From assembly GCA_023265395.1 (NCBI GenBank), contig JAHFTX010000005.1, positions 1 to 64,000 of the forward strand: 64,000 nt of DNA, read 5' to 3'. The notes beneath the pieces were generated by a model. It was not told the origin of the DNA and searched no databases. It was given only the letters and a program-made list of their open reading frames with translations. The DNA comes from Thermoplasmata archaeon. Lineage in GTDB: Archaea > Thermoplasmatota > DTKX01 > JAHFTX01. Shown in pieces: positions 41,972-50,500 of the stretch. Position numbers and translations under genes: made by a program. Positions within the stretch are counted from its first letter, which is position 1, and each line of letters opens with the position of its first letter.

Positions 41972-42853
41972 ATGCAGTGGGGATTGCACAACCGGCTCGC
42001 GCGCATCATCCGACCATCCGACCACCGCTGCGTGATGCTGGCGGTCGACCATGGCTACTTCCTCGGGCCGACGCGCAAGCTCGAGGATGCACGGTCGACG
42101 ATCACGCCCTTGCTGCCCTACGCCGACTGCTTGATGGTCACTCGCGGCCTCGTGCGCACCTGCGTCAACCCCGACACCTCGACGGCCATCATGTTGCGCG
42201 TCAGCGGCGGCCCCTCGGTAGTCGGGCCAAGCCTCGCAGACGAGGCGATCACCACCGCCTTCGAGGATGCGTTGCGGATCAACGCTGCGGGGGTCACCGC
42301 CTCCATCTTCGTGGGCACCCCCTACGAGCGGCAGACCGTGGCGGGGTTGGCCGAGCTGGTCAACCAGGGCGAACGCTACGGCATGCCGGTGATGGCGGTG
42401 ACCGCGGTTGGCAAGGAGCTCGAGTCACGCACGGCGCGGTTCCTGGGACTGTGCTCGCGCATGGCCGCCGAGATGGGTGCGCACATGGTCAAGACCTACT
42501 ACTGCGAGGACTTCGGCAAGGTCGTCGAGAGCTGTCCGGTGCCCATCGTCATCGCGGGGGGTCCCAAGCTCGATACCGAGCGGGACGTCTTCGAGATGGT
42601 CGCCAACGCCGTCGCCCTCGGTGCCGTCGGCTGCGACATGGGCCGCAACATCTGGCAGCATGATCACCCGATCCCGATGATCACGGCCATCCGCAAGATC
42701 GTCCACGACGGTTACGACGCCAAGGACGCCCACGACCACTTCACCACGGCCTGCAACGCGCGCCACGTCGCGCAGCGGGGCGCTACGCCGCGCACCACCA
42801 AGGGTCGCACCGCCAAGGCCGCCACGCGCAAGGGCCGCCCTTCGCGCACCTGA
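41972..42853 (+). CDS. LsrF/DeoC-FbaB-type class I aldolase
   Basis: A 293-residue TIM-barrel aldolase. CVMLAVDHGYFLGPTRKLED near the N terminus, LRVSGGPSVVG, PVMAVTAVGKELESRTARF, the Schiff-base lysine in GAHMVKTYYCEDFGKVV (about 172), PVPIVIAGGPKL and GAVGCDMGRNIWQ are shared by LsrF and archaeal ADH synthase/fructose-bisphosphate aldolases. LsrF thiolyses a phosphorylated autoinducer-2 product; archaeal relatives make a precursor of aromatic amino acids. The C-terminal 30 residues are a basic Lys/Arg/Thr/Ala tail. ATG 41972 is preferred for its near-perfect Shine-Dalgarno GGAGGTG seven bases upstream. A leaderless GTG at 41903, 23 bp from a TATA box, would add 23 residues. It is co-transcribed with the dehydrogenase 9 bp downstream. 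Confidence 0.85.
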   Translation: MQWGLHNRLARIIRPSDHRCVMLAVDHGYFLGPTRKLEDARSTITPLLPYADCLMVTRGLVRTCVNPDTSTAIMLRVSGGPSVVGPSLADEAITTAFEDALRINAAGVTASIFVGTPYERQTVAGLAELVNQGERYGMPVMAVTAVGKELESRTARFLGLCSRMAAEMGAHMVKTYYCEDFGKVVESCPVPIVIAGGPKLDTERDVFEMVANAVALGAVGCDMGRNIWQHDHPIPMITAIRKIVHDGYDAKDAHDHFTTACNARHVAQRGATPRTTKGRTAKAATRKGRPSRT

Positions 42854-42862
42854 GGTGCCGCC

Positions 42863-43906
42863 ATGGCCCTGCCGGCGACCATGGACGTCGCCACCTACTA
42901 CCGCAACGACGACGTGCGCATCGAACGGATGCCACTGCCCCACATCGGGCCGGGCGAGATGCTCCTGCAGGTGCGCGCCAGCGGCATCTGCGGCAGCGAT
43001 GTCATGGAGTGGTATCGTGCGCCCAAGGCCCCGTTGGTGCTGGGCCATGAGGTCAGCGGCACCGTCGATGCCATCGGCGCAGGCGTCGAGCACTTTGCGG
43101 TCGGGGATCGTGTGATGGCGACTCACCACGTCCCCTGCCTCCGGTGCCACCACTGCCTGCGGGGCCACCAATCGGTCTGCGACGAGCTGCGGACGACCAC
43201 CTTCGAACCCGGGGGCTTTGCCCAGTACATCCGCCTCCCCGCCGCCAACGTCGAGCGTGGCACGCTGGCGCTGCCTCCGCAGGTGGACTTCGACAGCGCG
43301 ACCTTCATCGAGCCGCTGGGGTGCGTCGTGCGTGGGCTGCGCCTCGCCCGGTGGGCCGTGGGTGACTCGGTGCTGGTGATGGGCAGCGGGATCACCGGGT
43401 TGCTCAACCTGCTGGCGCTGCATGCCCAAGGGGCAGGGACGGTGGTGCTCACGGACCTGGTCGACTATCGACTGAGGATGGCTCGCAGCTTGGGCGCGAC
43501 GGCCGCCGTGCGCGCCGATGGCGACGTCGCGGCGGCGCTGCGCAGCGCCAACGAGGGTCGGTTGGCCGACCTGGTCATCGTCTGCACCGGCGCACCGCGA
43601 GCCCTCGAGGGGGCGCTCGACCTCGTCGAGCGCGGGGGCACCATCCTCTACTTCGCGCCGGCCGAGCCGGCCTACCGGCTGTCGCTCCCCTTCACCCGCC
43701 TGTGGAAGGACGAGGTGAACCTGACCACTAGCTATGCCGCATCGCCCGGTGACCTTCGCATCGCGCTGGCCCTCCTGGCCAATGGGCGCGTCGATGTCCG
43801 CCAGATGATCACCCATCGGCTGCCGCTGCAGCAGGCGGCGCAAGGGTTCTCGCTGGTGGCCGCGGCAAGCGAATCGATGAAGGTCATCCTCCACCCGAGC
43901 GGATGA
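42863..43906 (+). CDS. Zinc-dependent medium-chain alcohol/polyol dehydrogenase
   Basis: A 347-residue MDR enzyme of the sorbitol/threonine dehydrogenase type. The catalytic zinc region is SGICGSDVMEWY with LGHEVSGTVDAIGAGVEHFA. The structural zinc lobe is CLRCHHCLRGHQSVC (four cysteines), and EPLGCVVRGLRLA precedes the NAD(P) fold, with GSGITGLLNLLALHAQGAG as dinucleotide loop. An Asp after strand 2 (VLTDLVDYR) hints at NAD(H). The substrate is unknown. Being 9 bp behind the LsrF-like aldolase, with a GAGGTG Shine-Dalgarno between them, it likely oxidises or reduces a product or precursor of that aldolase. Confidence 0.88.
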   Translation: MALPATMDVATYYRNDDVRIERMPLPHIGPGEMLLQVRASGICGSDVMEWYRAPKAPLVLGHEVSGTVDAIGAGVEHFAVGDRVMATHHVPCLRCHHCLRGHQSVCDELRTTTFEPGGFAQYIRLPAANVERGTLALPPQVDFDSATFIEPLGCVVRGLRLARWAVGDSVLVMGSGITGLLNLLALHAQGAGTVVLTDLVDYRLRMARSLGATAAVRADGDVAAALRSANEGRLADLVIVCTGAPRALEGALDLVERGGTILYFAPAEPAYRLSLPFTRLWKDEVNLTTSYAASPGDLRIALALLANGRVDVRQMITHRLPLQQAAQGFSLVAAASESMKVILHPSG

Positions 43907-43939
43907 GACGCGCGACATCGGCTGCGCACCCTGCGGCGA

Positions 43940-44012
43940 TGGGCCCAGTCGGATTCGAACCGACGACCACTCGGTTATGAGCCGAGCGCTCTGACCCCTA
44001 AGCTATGGGCCC
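43940..44012 (-). tRNA. tRNA with anticodon CAU (elongator Met or Ile2)
   Basis: A 73-nt cloverleaf with acceptor arm GGGCCCA/TGGGCCC, discriminator A, anticodon arm CTCGG-CTCATAA-CCGAG and T loop TTCGAAT. The anticodon stem lacks the three consecutive G-C pairs of initiators, so it is not tRNA-iMet. Elongator Met and agmatidine-modified Ile2 cannot be told apart by eye; a GGGCCC acceptor stem is also common in archaeal tRNA-Ile. Confidence 0.92.
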
Positions 44013-44100
44013 GGCAGGATGGGGGCGGCACCGCATCCGCGCGGCGGCCGCTACCGTATGGCGCAGGGCTGAACGTCGCAGCCATGGCCGGAAGGGGGAG

Positions 44101-44173
44101 TGGGACCGCTGAGATTTGAACTCAAGTCGCATGCACCCCAAGCATGTAGGATACCAAGCTACCCCACGGTCCC
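44101..44173 (-). tRNA. tRNA-Pro (anticodon GGG)
   Basis: A 73-nt cloverleaf: acceptor GGGACCG/CGGTCCC, discriminator A, anticodon arm CATGC-TTGGGGT-GCATG with anticodon GGG, and T arm with loop TTCAAAT. No intron, no encoded CCA. It lies between tRNA(CAU) and rpoN on the same strand. Confidence 0.94.
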
Positions 44174-44239
44174 ACGGGAGTTCAGCGACGCAGCACCGGC
44201 GCGCACCGGTGGGGCCGCTGCACCATTGGATGGTCCCAC

Positions 44240-44431
44240 TCAGTCATAGACCATCACGTCGTCGATCAGTTCCGAGTGGGAGAGGATCATGCGGCGGCAG
44301 CAATACCGCTCGAGGCCGAGTTCGTCGAGCGCAGCCTTTGGGCTGCCGCCCATCTTGATCTTGGTCTGGAAGGCCTCGTAGGCCGAGCCGACCACGCGGC
44401 CGCAGGTGAAGCATCGAATCGGGATGATCAT
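44240..44431 (-). CDS. rpoN: RNA polymerase subunit N
   Basis: A 63-residue zinc-bundle subunit of archaeal RNA polymerase (homologue of Rpb10), which helps assemble the Rpo3-Rpo11 platform. The sequence opens [20 protein letters not shown] with the first CxxC, and the second zinc pair is in [20 protein letters not shown]; both are invariant in the family. It is the last gene of the L18e-L13-S9-rpoN operon. It starts 21 bp after the S9 stop, with a GAGGAA Shine-Dalgarno in between. Confidence 0.96.
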   Translation of the reverse strand: MIIPIRCFTCGRVVGSAYEAFQTKIKMGGSPKAALDELGLERYCCRRMILSHSELIDDVMVYD

Positions 44432-44452
44432 CGTCGTGTTCCTCGGGGTTCC

Positions 44453-44881
44453 TTAGCGGTAGGACTTCTGGCGCTTCTTGCGGGCGCCGCGACCCAGTTG
44501 GTGCTTGGGCTCGCGCTGTCGGCTGTCGTTGACCAGCAGGCCACGGTCGATCCGACGGTAGCGCTCCTCCAGCGCCGTATCGCCGGTGAAGTCGACCAGG
44601 CCACGGGCGATGGCGGTGCGCACGGCAGCCGCTTGACCCATGGTGCCGCCACCCGAGACGACGACGGCGATGTCGACCTCCTTGACCACGTCTCCTGCGA
44701 TCGCCAAGGGCTCGAGGATGCGCAGGCGCGCCAGTTCGGGCGTGACGATCTCCACCGGCTGGCTGTTGACCCGAACCCGGCCCTTGCCCTTGGTGACGGT
44801 GGCACGGGCGGTGGCGCTCTTGCGCTTGCCGCTGGTGGTGCTGACCTTGTTGGCCTTCTTCTTGGAGGTGCGCTTGGACAT
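44453..44881 (-). CDS. rps9: Ribosomal protein S9 (uS9)
   Basis: A 142-residue small-subunit protein. [20 protein letters not shown] is the N-terminal signature, [20 protein letters not shown] the central one, and the C terminus [17 protein letters not shown] reaches the P-site tRNA anticodon. An extra 15-residue Lys/Ser/Thr-rich leader ([17 protein letters not shown]) precedes the usual start; ATG 44881 follows the L13 stop by 10 bp. It is the third gene of the operon. Confidence 0.96.
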   Translation of the reverse strand: MSKRTSKKKANKVSTTSGKRKSATARATVTKGKGRVRVNSQPVEIVTPELARLRILEPLAIAGDVVKEVDIAVVVSGGGTMGQAAAVRTAIARGLVDFTGDTALEERYRRIDRGLLVNDSRQREPKHQLGRGARKKRQKSYR

Positions 44882-44891
44882 GGAGATTCGC

Positions 44892-45344
44892 CTACGCCTG
44901 CTTGCCCGAGTTGGGGCGCTCGGTGATGAAGGTGGCGCCCAGCTCCTTGGAGACCTCGCCCAGGAGCATGAAGCGCGCCCGGGAGCGGTAGACGGGGATG
45001 TGCTCGAACTGCTGGCCCTTGAGGTCGCTGGGAACACCGATGTGCACCGTCAGCCGTTCATAGGCTGAGCGTCCCCGTGGCTTGTGGTAGGGGAGCATCC
45101 CACGGACGGCGCGCTTGAGCAGCCGGTGGGGCATCCGCGGGAAGAAGGGGCCGCGACGCACCGAGCCGCGAACACGACGCTCCCGGTACTTGGCCATGAT
45201 CTGAGCCCGGGAACCGGTGACCACGGCGTTTTGGGCGTTGACGATGACGATGGTCTCGCCCGCCAACAACCGTTTGGCCGCGGTGGAGCTGATGCGCCCG
45301 AGCGCACCATCGGTGGCGTCGATGTAGCCGACCTTGTCGTCCAT
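44892..45344 (-). CDS. rpl13: Ribosomal protein L13 (uL13)
   Basis: A 150-residue large-subunit protein, with [20 protein letters not shown], then [20 protein letters not shown] and [20 protein letters not shown] followed by [10 protein letters not shown], the archaeal L13 pattern. Its C terminus ([20 protein letters not shown]) is slightly extended. It starts 3 bp after the L18e stop and is the second gene of the operon. Confidence 0.96.
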   Translation of the reverse strand: MDDKVGYIDATDGALGRISSTAAKRLLAGETIVIVNAQNAVVTGSRAQIMAKYRERRVRGSVRRGPFFPRMPHRLLKRAVRGMLPYHKPRGRSAYERLTVHIGVPSDLKGQQFEHIPVYRSRARFMLLGEVSKELGATFITERPNSGKQA

Positions 45345-45347
45345 TTG

Positions 45348-45710
45348 TCACCCCAGCAGCAGCAGCTTGCTCCCCTTTGGGTGGTCGGCACTCAACTGTG
45401 CCAACGTCAGGGCCTTGCCGCCGGCCTTCTCGATGCGCTCCTTGGCCTTGCCCGAGTAGGCATAGGCCCCCACCGTCAGCTTCTTCGTCAGCGCCCCCGT
45501 GGCAAGGACTTTGCCCGGGACGACGACGGTCGCACCATCGGGCGCATGGCGATCGAGGTGGTGGAGATTGAGTTCGGCCCAGTGTCGGCCTGGTCCCGAG
45601 AGACGGTCGGCGACCGTACGCCACACCGGGGCGTCATTGGTCCGGGCCACGAGGCGCAGCTGGTCGATCAGGCCGACCAGGTTGGGATTGGTCTTGGTGG
45701 TCTGTGCCAT
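45348..45710 (-). CDS. rpl18e: Ribosomal protein L18e (eL18)
   Basis: A 120-residue archaeal/eukaryotic-type large-subunit protein, recognised by KTNPNLVGLIDQLRLVARTN, the WRTVADRLSGPGR segment, DGATVVVPGKVLATGALTKK and the GAYAYSGKAKERIEKAGG stretch. ATG 45710 heads the L18e-L13-S9-rpoN operon. A GTTTAAG element at about 45769-45776 (minus strand) is a likely TATA box with a leader of about 35 nt. Confidence 0.95.
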   Translation of the reverse strand: MAQTTKTNPNLVGLIDQLRLVARTNDAPVWRTVADRLSGPGRHWAELNLHHLDRHAPDGATVVVPGKVLATGALTKKLTVGAYAYSGKAKERIEKAGGKALTLAQLSADHPKGSKLLLLG

Positions 45711-45902
45711 GCTCAATACGCCCCTGCGGCCGGGCAGGCCGGGCTGTCCCCAACCCAGGAACCTCACTTAAACCTAGCGGGCGGCCTCGAAGGGAACAGG
45801 GGAGGCCCAGCAGAAGTGCGCGGGCCTTGGGTCGACCCTCGATGGGGGGCCACCCCCTCGACCGCGCAGCGGTGCTCGGCCAAGGGGGCGGTTGGGCTGG
45901 GA

Positions 45903-46970
45903 TCAGCCGAGGCGGACATCGGTCCGCTCATCTGGACGGACCAAGTCGCCGCGCAGCGGGCGGTCCCCATCTGCTGGCGGACGGTCGGGACCGTCGCAGC
46001 CGGAGGAGGCCATTGCGCGCAGGTGGTGCATCTGCCGCTGGTGTGCACCCGCTGCCGCATGGACGCGGTCGAGCTCGAAGGTGACCTGAACGGCCTGCGC
46101 GTGCAAGGCACCCATCGCGCGACCAAGCGAATCGAGACGACCTTGAAGCGCATTGGCTTCCTGGCGCAGCTGATGGAGGGCATCGCTCAGACGGCGCTGC
46201 TCCTGCTCGTTGGTGCGAATCGCATCGGCAAGACGAGTGAGCTCACTCTGTTCGTGGGCTGCACGGCTGCGCAGACGCGCGTGCTCGGCGTGGGCATCGA
46301 GGAGCTGGGAGCGCAGGCGTGCGGCCTCGTCGGAGGAGAGGCCACCGGCTGCCAAGGTCCGCTCGAGGGCGGCGATCTGGTGGTTGACCGACTGGAGGGC
46401 CACGCTGGTGCGGTCGGAGGAGGCCCGGAGCCGTTGCAGCTGATTGTGCAGCTGGACCCCTTCACGGGTGGTTCCCACCAGCGATTCGTGGGTCTGTGCC
46501 AACTCAAGCCAGGTGCCGGCGAGCTCATCGCTCAAGGCGCGGTAGCTCTCTCGCTGCTCGGCGACCGACTGGTGCAGCCGGGCCAGGTGGTGGCGTAGGA
46601 CCGCCGAGCGATCCTCCAGTGCCTGCAACGAGCGTGCATCGCTCGATAGGGCGTGGGCGATGCGTTCGCATCGATCGGGGGTCTCGGCCGGATCGGGGCG
46701 GTCGCAGCGCACCTGGGAGGTCCGGTCCATCGGACGACCCTCTGGCCGCGCCGTTGGGTCGCAGCGCGCCAATCGTGCGTCAGGACGCCCATCAGGTCGG
46801 GAATCCCCGATGGCCGGACGGTCCGTATCACCGACGCTGCCCTCGCGCGTCGGCTCGGTCGTTCGCTGGTCATTCTCATCGGCAGTGTTCGCACTGACGC
46901 CGGCCAGCACTCCGCTGGACAGCAGGGCGAGCACGGCAATCGTCGCGAGGGTCGGTTGCAATCGCATCAT
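45903..46970 (-). CDS. Secreted coiled-coil protein with Arg/Asp/Pro-rich segment
   Basis: A 355-residue exported protein. The signal peptide (PTLATIAVLALLSSGVLAG) is followed by 65 low-complexity residues rich in Asp, Arg, Pro and Thr, with two cysteines that could pair (RLARCDPT, QVRCDRPD). A long heptad-rich helix runs from about 95 to 320 (ALEDRSAVLRHHLARLHQSV, LRSRAAHEQSELTRLADAIR), ending in another Asp/Pro/Arg-rich stretch. It has no second membrane helix, so it should be released or bound to the envelope. Two consecutive ATGs (46970, 46967) follow a strong Shine-Dalgarno AAGGAGG, and a TATA box (GGATAAAC on the plus strand, 47013-47020) lies about 46 bp upstream. No known homologue; perhaps a rod-like spacer in the surface layer. 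Confidence 0.7.
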   Translation of the reverse strand: MMRLQPTLATIAVLALLSSGVLAGVSANTADENDQRTTEPTREGSVGDTDRPAIGDSRPDGRPDARLARCDPTARPEGRPMDRTSQVRCDRPDPAETPDRCERIAHALSSDARSLQALEDRSAVLRHHLARLHQSVAEQRESYRALSDELAGTWLELAQTHESLVGTTREGVQLHNQLQRLRASSDRTSVALQSVNHQIAALERTLAAGGLSSDEAARLRSQLLDAHAEHARLRSRAAHEQSELTRLADAIRTNEQEQRRLSDALHQLRQEANALQGRLDSLGRAMGALHAQAVQVTFELDRVHAAAGAHQRQMHHLRAMASSGCDGPDRPPADGDRPLRGDLVRPDERTDVRLG

Positions 46971-47012
46971 CTGGTTCGCCTCCTTGGGCTATCCCTGTCG
47001 TGCGCACTTGGA

Positions 47013-47020
47013 GGATAAAC
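47013..47020 (-). promoter_or_regulatory. TATA box of the secreted coiled-coil gene
   Basis: GGATAAAC (plus-strand reading) predicts a short leader of about 20 nt that contains AAGGAGG before ATG 46970. Confidence 0.55.
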
Positions 47021-47198
47021 CACGATGGGGTCGAACGCTGAAAGGTAGGACAGATGCTGAATGAATGACCCCGGTGGCCGGATGGATCAGATGCAGCGGC
47101 AAGGAACGCATGACCTGGATCGGGGGGGGGCAGGTGAATCGCCAAGAGTGGATGTGCCGGCGCTGTTGATGGTTGAAATACGCCAGATTGCTGGCCTA

Positions 47199-47224
47199 TA
47201 TCGTCTAAATGTGCCAAGACGATA
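47199..47224. repeat. Perfect inverted repeat in the gene-free region
   Basis: TATCGTCT and AGACGATA are separated by 10 bases, forming a perfect 8-bp palindrome. It lies far from both flanking starts; it could be a regulator site or the stem of a small RNA. Confidence 0.6.
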
Positions 47225-47587
47225 CCATTAATAGCGTAGATAGCAACGAAATCCGTGAGAATATCGTCGCTTTCCAAACATCCAGATCGCGGCCAGGCGT
47301 TTCCTGCCCATTGGTCCCAATGGAGGTCACTCACGATTGATCCAGCGAGCCGTGGAGCCTGGGGGCGGATCGCTCTCTTGGTGTGGCCAGCCAAGGCATT
47401 GTGAACGCGGCGGACCTGCGAACATCGAGGCAAGCATGCACGGGCTCCAAGGCCCTGTGGTGGCCATCTGGCCGGACCCACCCTCTTTATTAATGGTGGG
47501 ACCCTGCGGGGTGGGGGTCGGTACGGCCCCTGGCTGGTTCCAGCCATAAAGGCCGCCCTACGGGATGGGGCGGTCGAGGGGTCCGAC

Positions 47588-50500
47588 ATGCTTGGGGGGC
47601 ACCCGCGGCGGAGCCGCACCCTGGCGATTCTGCCACTGGTGGCGACGCTCCTGTTGCTGGGCGGGACCCCGCTGGTCGCGTGGGCAGCCAGCGCCACATC
47701 CTCAGTGGCGGAGGGCAGCGCGGCGCAGGGTCGCGCCGGGTTCATCCTTGGCCCCTGCCGCTACAGCGGCATCGGCGACTGGCTGATCGACTGCCGCGTC
47801 ATCTACAGCGCGAGCACCCTCGAGGTCAATGGGGACATCACCCTGATTCCGGGCGGCGAGCTGGTCCTGACCAACGGCACGTCCCTCATCCAGCAGGACC
47901 CCGCCAACAACCGTCGGCTGTTGATGCAGAGTGGTTCTCGCGTGGAGGTCGCCACCGGTGCGACGCTGCAGGTCGGCGACTTCCTGACCGAGCCCAATCA
48001 TTTGATCATCGTCAGCGAGGGGGGACGGATTCGTTCTGGCGGACAGGTGGAACTCCTGACAGGCGACCTGACGATGACCAACAGCACATGGGAGAACTAC
48101 GCTGCGACCGGGGGTGCGGGGCTTCCCGGGGAGGTGGCCACGTTCCTGGTGAACGAATCGACGGCGGCATTCCATGGTGTGACGCTCCGCTCCTATGGCG
48201 GCAAGGGCGGGCGCGACAGTCCCGAGACCTTCGGCGCCCCTGGAGGCAGCTCGACCGTCGCCGTCAATGCCGGAGCAATCGGGGCATCGGTGCTTGACTT
48301 CCGCGGTGGCGACGGCGGCGACGGCCCCAACGGCGGCGCCGCCAAGTCCGCCTTCGGCGGCGGCACGGGCGGGCAGGCCAACGCCAGCCTCTCGACAGGC
48401 AGCCTCAGCGGTGGGAGCCTCACCGTCGTCGGCGGCCGTGGCGGCCGTGGCGGCGCCGGGGGACCTGGAGGGACCAGCAATGGAGGCAGCGGCGGACCCG
48501 GCGGCGACGGTGGTGCAGCGCTGCTCAACATGGGCGATGCCCAAGGCGAGGCGGCGATCGACGAAGGGGAACGCCTGGCTATTGGCGGCGGCGATGCCGG
48601 TGACGGGGGTGCTGGAGGGAGCTCCGACGCCGCCAACGGCGGCAACGGCGGCAACGGCGGTCGTGGCGGTCGCTCGTTCATCGAGGTGCGGTGCAGCAAT
48701 TTCGCCCTCGGTCAAGGAGGCGACGTGCGCGCCTCCGCCGGTGACGGTGGCAAGGGTGGCCAATGGGGTGCGCTCAACCCCGGCGCCCCCTCGGGCAAGG
48801 ACGGTTCCCCCGGCGCTGGCGGCACCGGCGGCGATGTCGAGGTGTGGCTCGCGTGCAGTGCCGAGGTCGACGTCGATCAGGGAAACGTCACGGCCTACGC
48901 GGGCCAGGGCGGCAAGGGCGGCGTCGGCGAGAGCGTCGGCGGCGATGGAGGCAATGGTGGGAGCGCGACGCTTCAGGTCAACGCGAGCTCCTCGATCGCG
49001 TTCCGCGGGAGTGCGACTCTGCACTGCAGTCTGGGTGCACGCGGCGGCGATGGTGGCAACGGCGCCCCCGTCAACGGCGCAGGCAAGAGCGGCAACGGCG
49101 GGGTCGGAGGAGTGAGCAACATCTTCCTTCACACCTGGGACCGCTCCCCCACCGACACCATCGTCGGGGACTACTGCAACCTGGTCTCCGAGCCGCCCTT
49201 GGGCGGGGTGAGCGAGACCTTCCCCAACGCCCCTTTCACCCGTGGCAGCTCCGGTGCCCCAGGCTCGAGCCGTCTGGTCTTCGACACCCAGCAGACCACC
49301 CTCTCCCACTCCATCACCGGGACCCTGCTGGAGGGGTTCGACGGCACCGACCACGGGACGCTACGGGAGGTCGAGGTCCACAACGCTGACCGCGCCGCGG
49401 TCATCGACCCGATTCCCGGCGGCCCGCCGGTGCAGGCGCAGGTGGAGGTCTACTACACCCTGTGCGTGCGTGCCCGACCTGGGGACGTCGGGCCCCCGCC
49501 GGCATCGGCGACGGTCAAGGTCTTCGTCGGGGCCGACGACCCCGCTCCCTTGAGCCGACCCATCGGCGGGCCGTCGTTCCAGACCTGCTTTGCCGATGTG
49601 CTGGCCCAGGTCATCACGGTCACCACCAGCGACATCCGTGAGATCACCGTCACCGCTGAGTACCCCGATGGTGCATTGGCCAAGTCGCAGAAGCTGGTGG
49701 TCACCCGCAGCCTGACCTGCGGACCTCCGGTGACCAAGGACAACTGCATCCAGCTGGTCGCGACGGGCAACCGCGCCGCTCCTTCGGTCACCATCGACAA
49801 CCCGATCGCCACCGAGGTGATCAAGTCCGAGAACCTCGCCGGCGGCATCTACTACACCTCGGGCGAGGCCCGCGCTGATGAGGACCGTGAGGGGGACATC
49901 GGCGAGGTAGTCATCCGCATCCGCAGCGACCCCGAGACCGGCAGCGGGGAGATCAAGGCGGAGTTCCGTTGGGTCAAGGAGGGTGGCGCCTGGCGCCTGA
50001 TGGGCTCGGTGTTGCCTGGCCAAAGCCCCGCGTCGATCGGGCCGCAGCGGATCCGTTGGGAGGTCCCCTGGAACATCGGGGCCTTCGACAACCAGACCAA
50101 GGCCTACCTCTACCCCACGGGGATCTACCTGCTCTCGGCGCGCACCTTCGACGGCACGTTCTGGTCCGACGACCTCGGCCGCGGCGGGGTGCTCTTCTCC
50201 GACATCACCGTGACCATCCAGCAGCCGCCCATCCCCGTCGAGCCGCCGCTCCTCGACCCGACCTACAAGTTCGACCCCTCCTGCACGATCCTCGTGCGTA
50301 CCGACGGTTGCACCGTCATCTTCGAGGCCCCGCCCATCGTCAGCGTACCCGCGGGCATCAGCGTGCTCCGCATGGAGTGGGATTTCAACAACGACGGCAA
50401 AGCCGATCGCAGCTACATCCCTGGTACGGCCAGCGGCCAGGTGCCGGACACCCCTGCCAACGTCGAGGTGGTCTTCCAGGAGCCAGGACTCAAGCAGGCG

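Larger units (their letters stand above)
46971..47587. other. 617-bp gene-free, AT-richer region with two hairpins
   Basis: No protein gene is supported here. A long minus-strand frame crossing it has the composition of a shadow. The middle (about 47170-47280) is clearly richer in A/T than the surrounding genes. It holds a perfect 8-bp inverted repeat at 47199-47224 and, further on, a short hairpin around CTTTATTAAT at 47477-47500. The left end carries the promoter of the coiled-coil gene and the right end that of the polyglycine-rich giant gene (CCATAAAGG at 47544-47552). It may be a control region, a small RNA locus or a decayed insertion. Confidence 0.6.

Noticed and set aside
43940-44012. 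tRNA(CAU) as the initiator tRNA
   Set aside because: The anticodon stem is CTCGG/CCGAG and lacks the three consecutive G-C pairs of initiators; the acceptor does not start with A.
46876-47745. 289-residue minus-strand frame across the gene-free gap
   Set aside because: Its ends are antisense to flanking genes, its composition is Pro/Arg/Ser-rich, and there is no motif or promoter.
48199-49110. GGC-rich repetitive DNA as a CRISPR or tandem-repeat array
   Set aside because: There are no regular direct repeats with unique spacers; the repetition is codon-level glycine coding inside an open frame.
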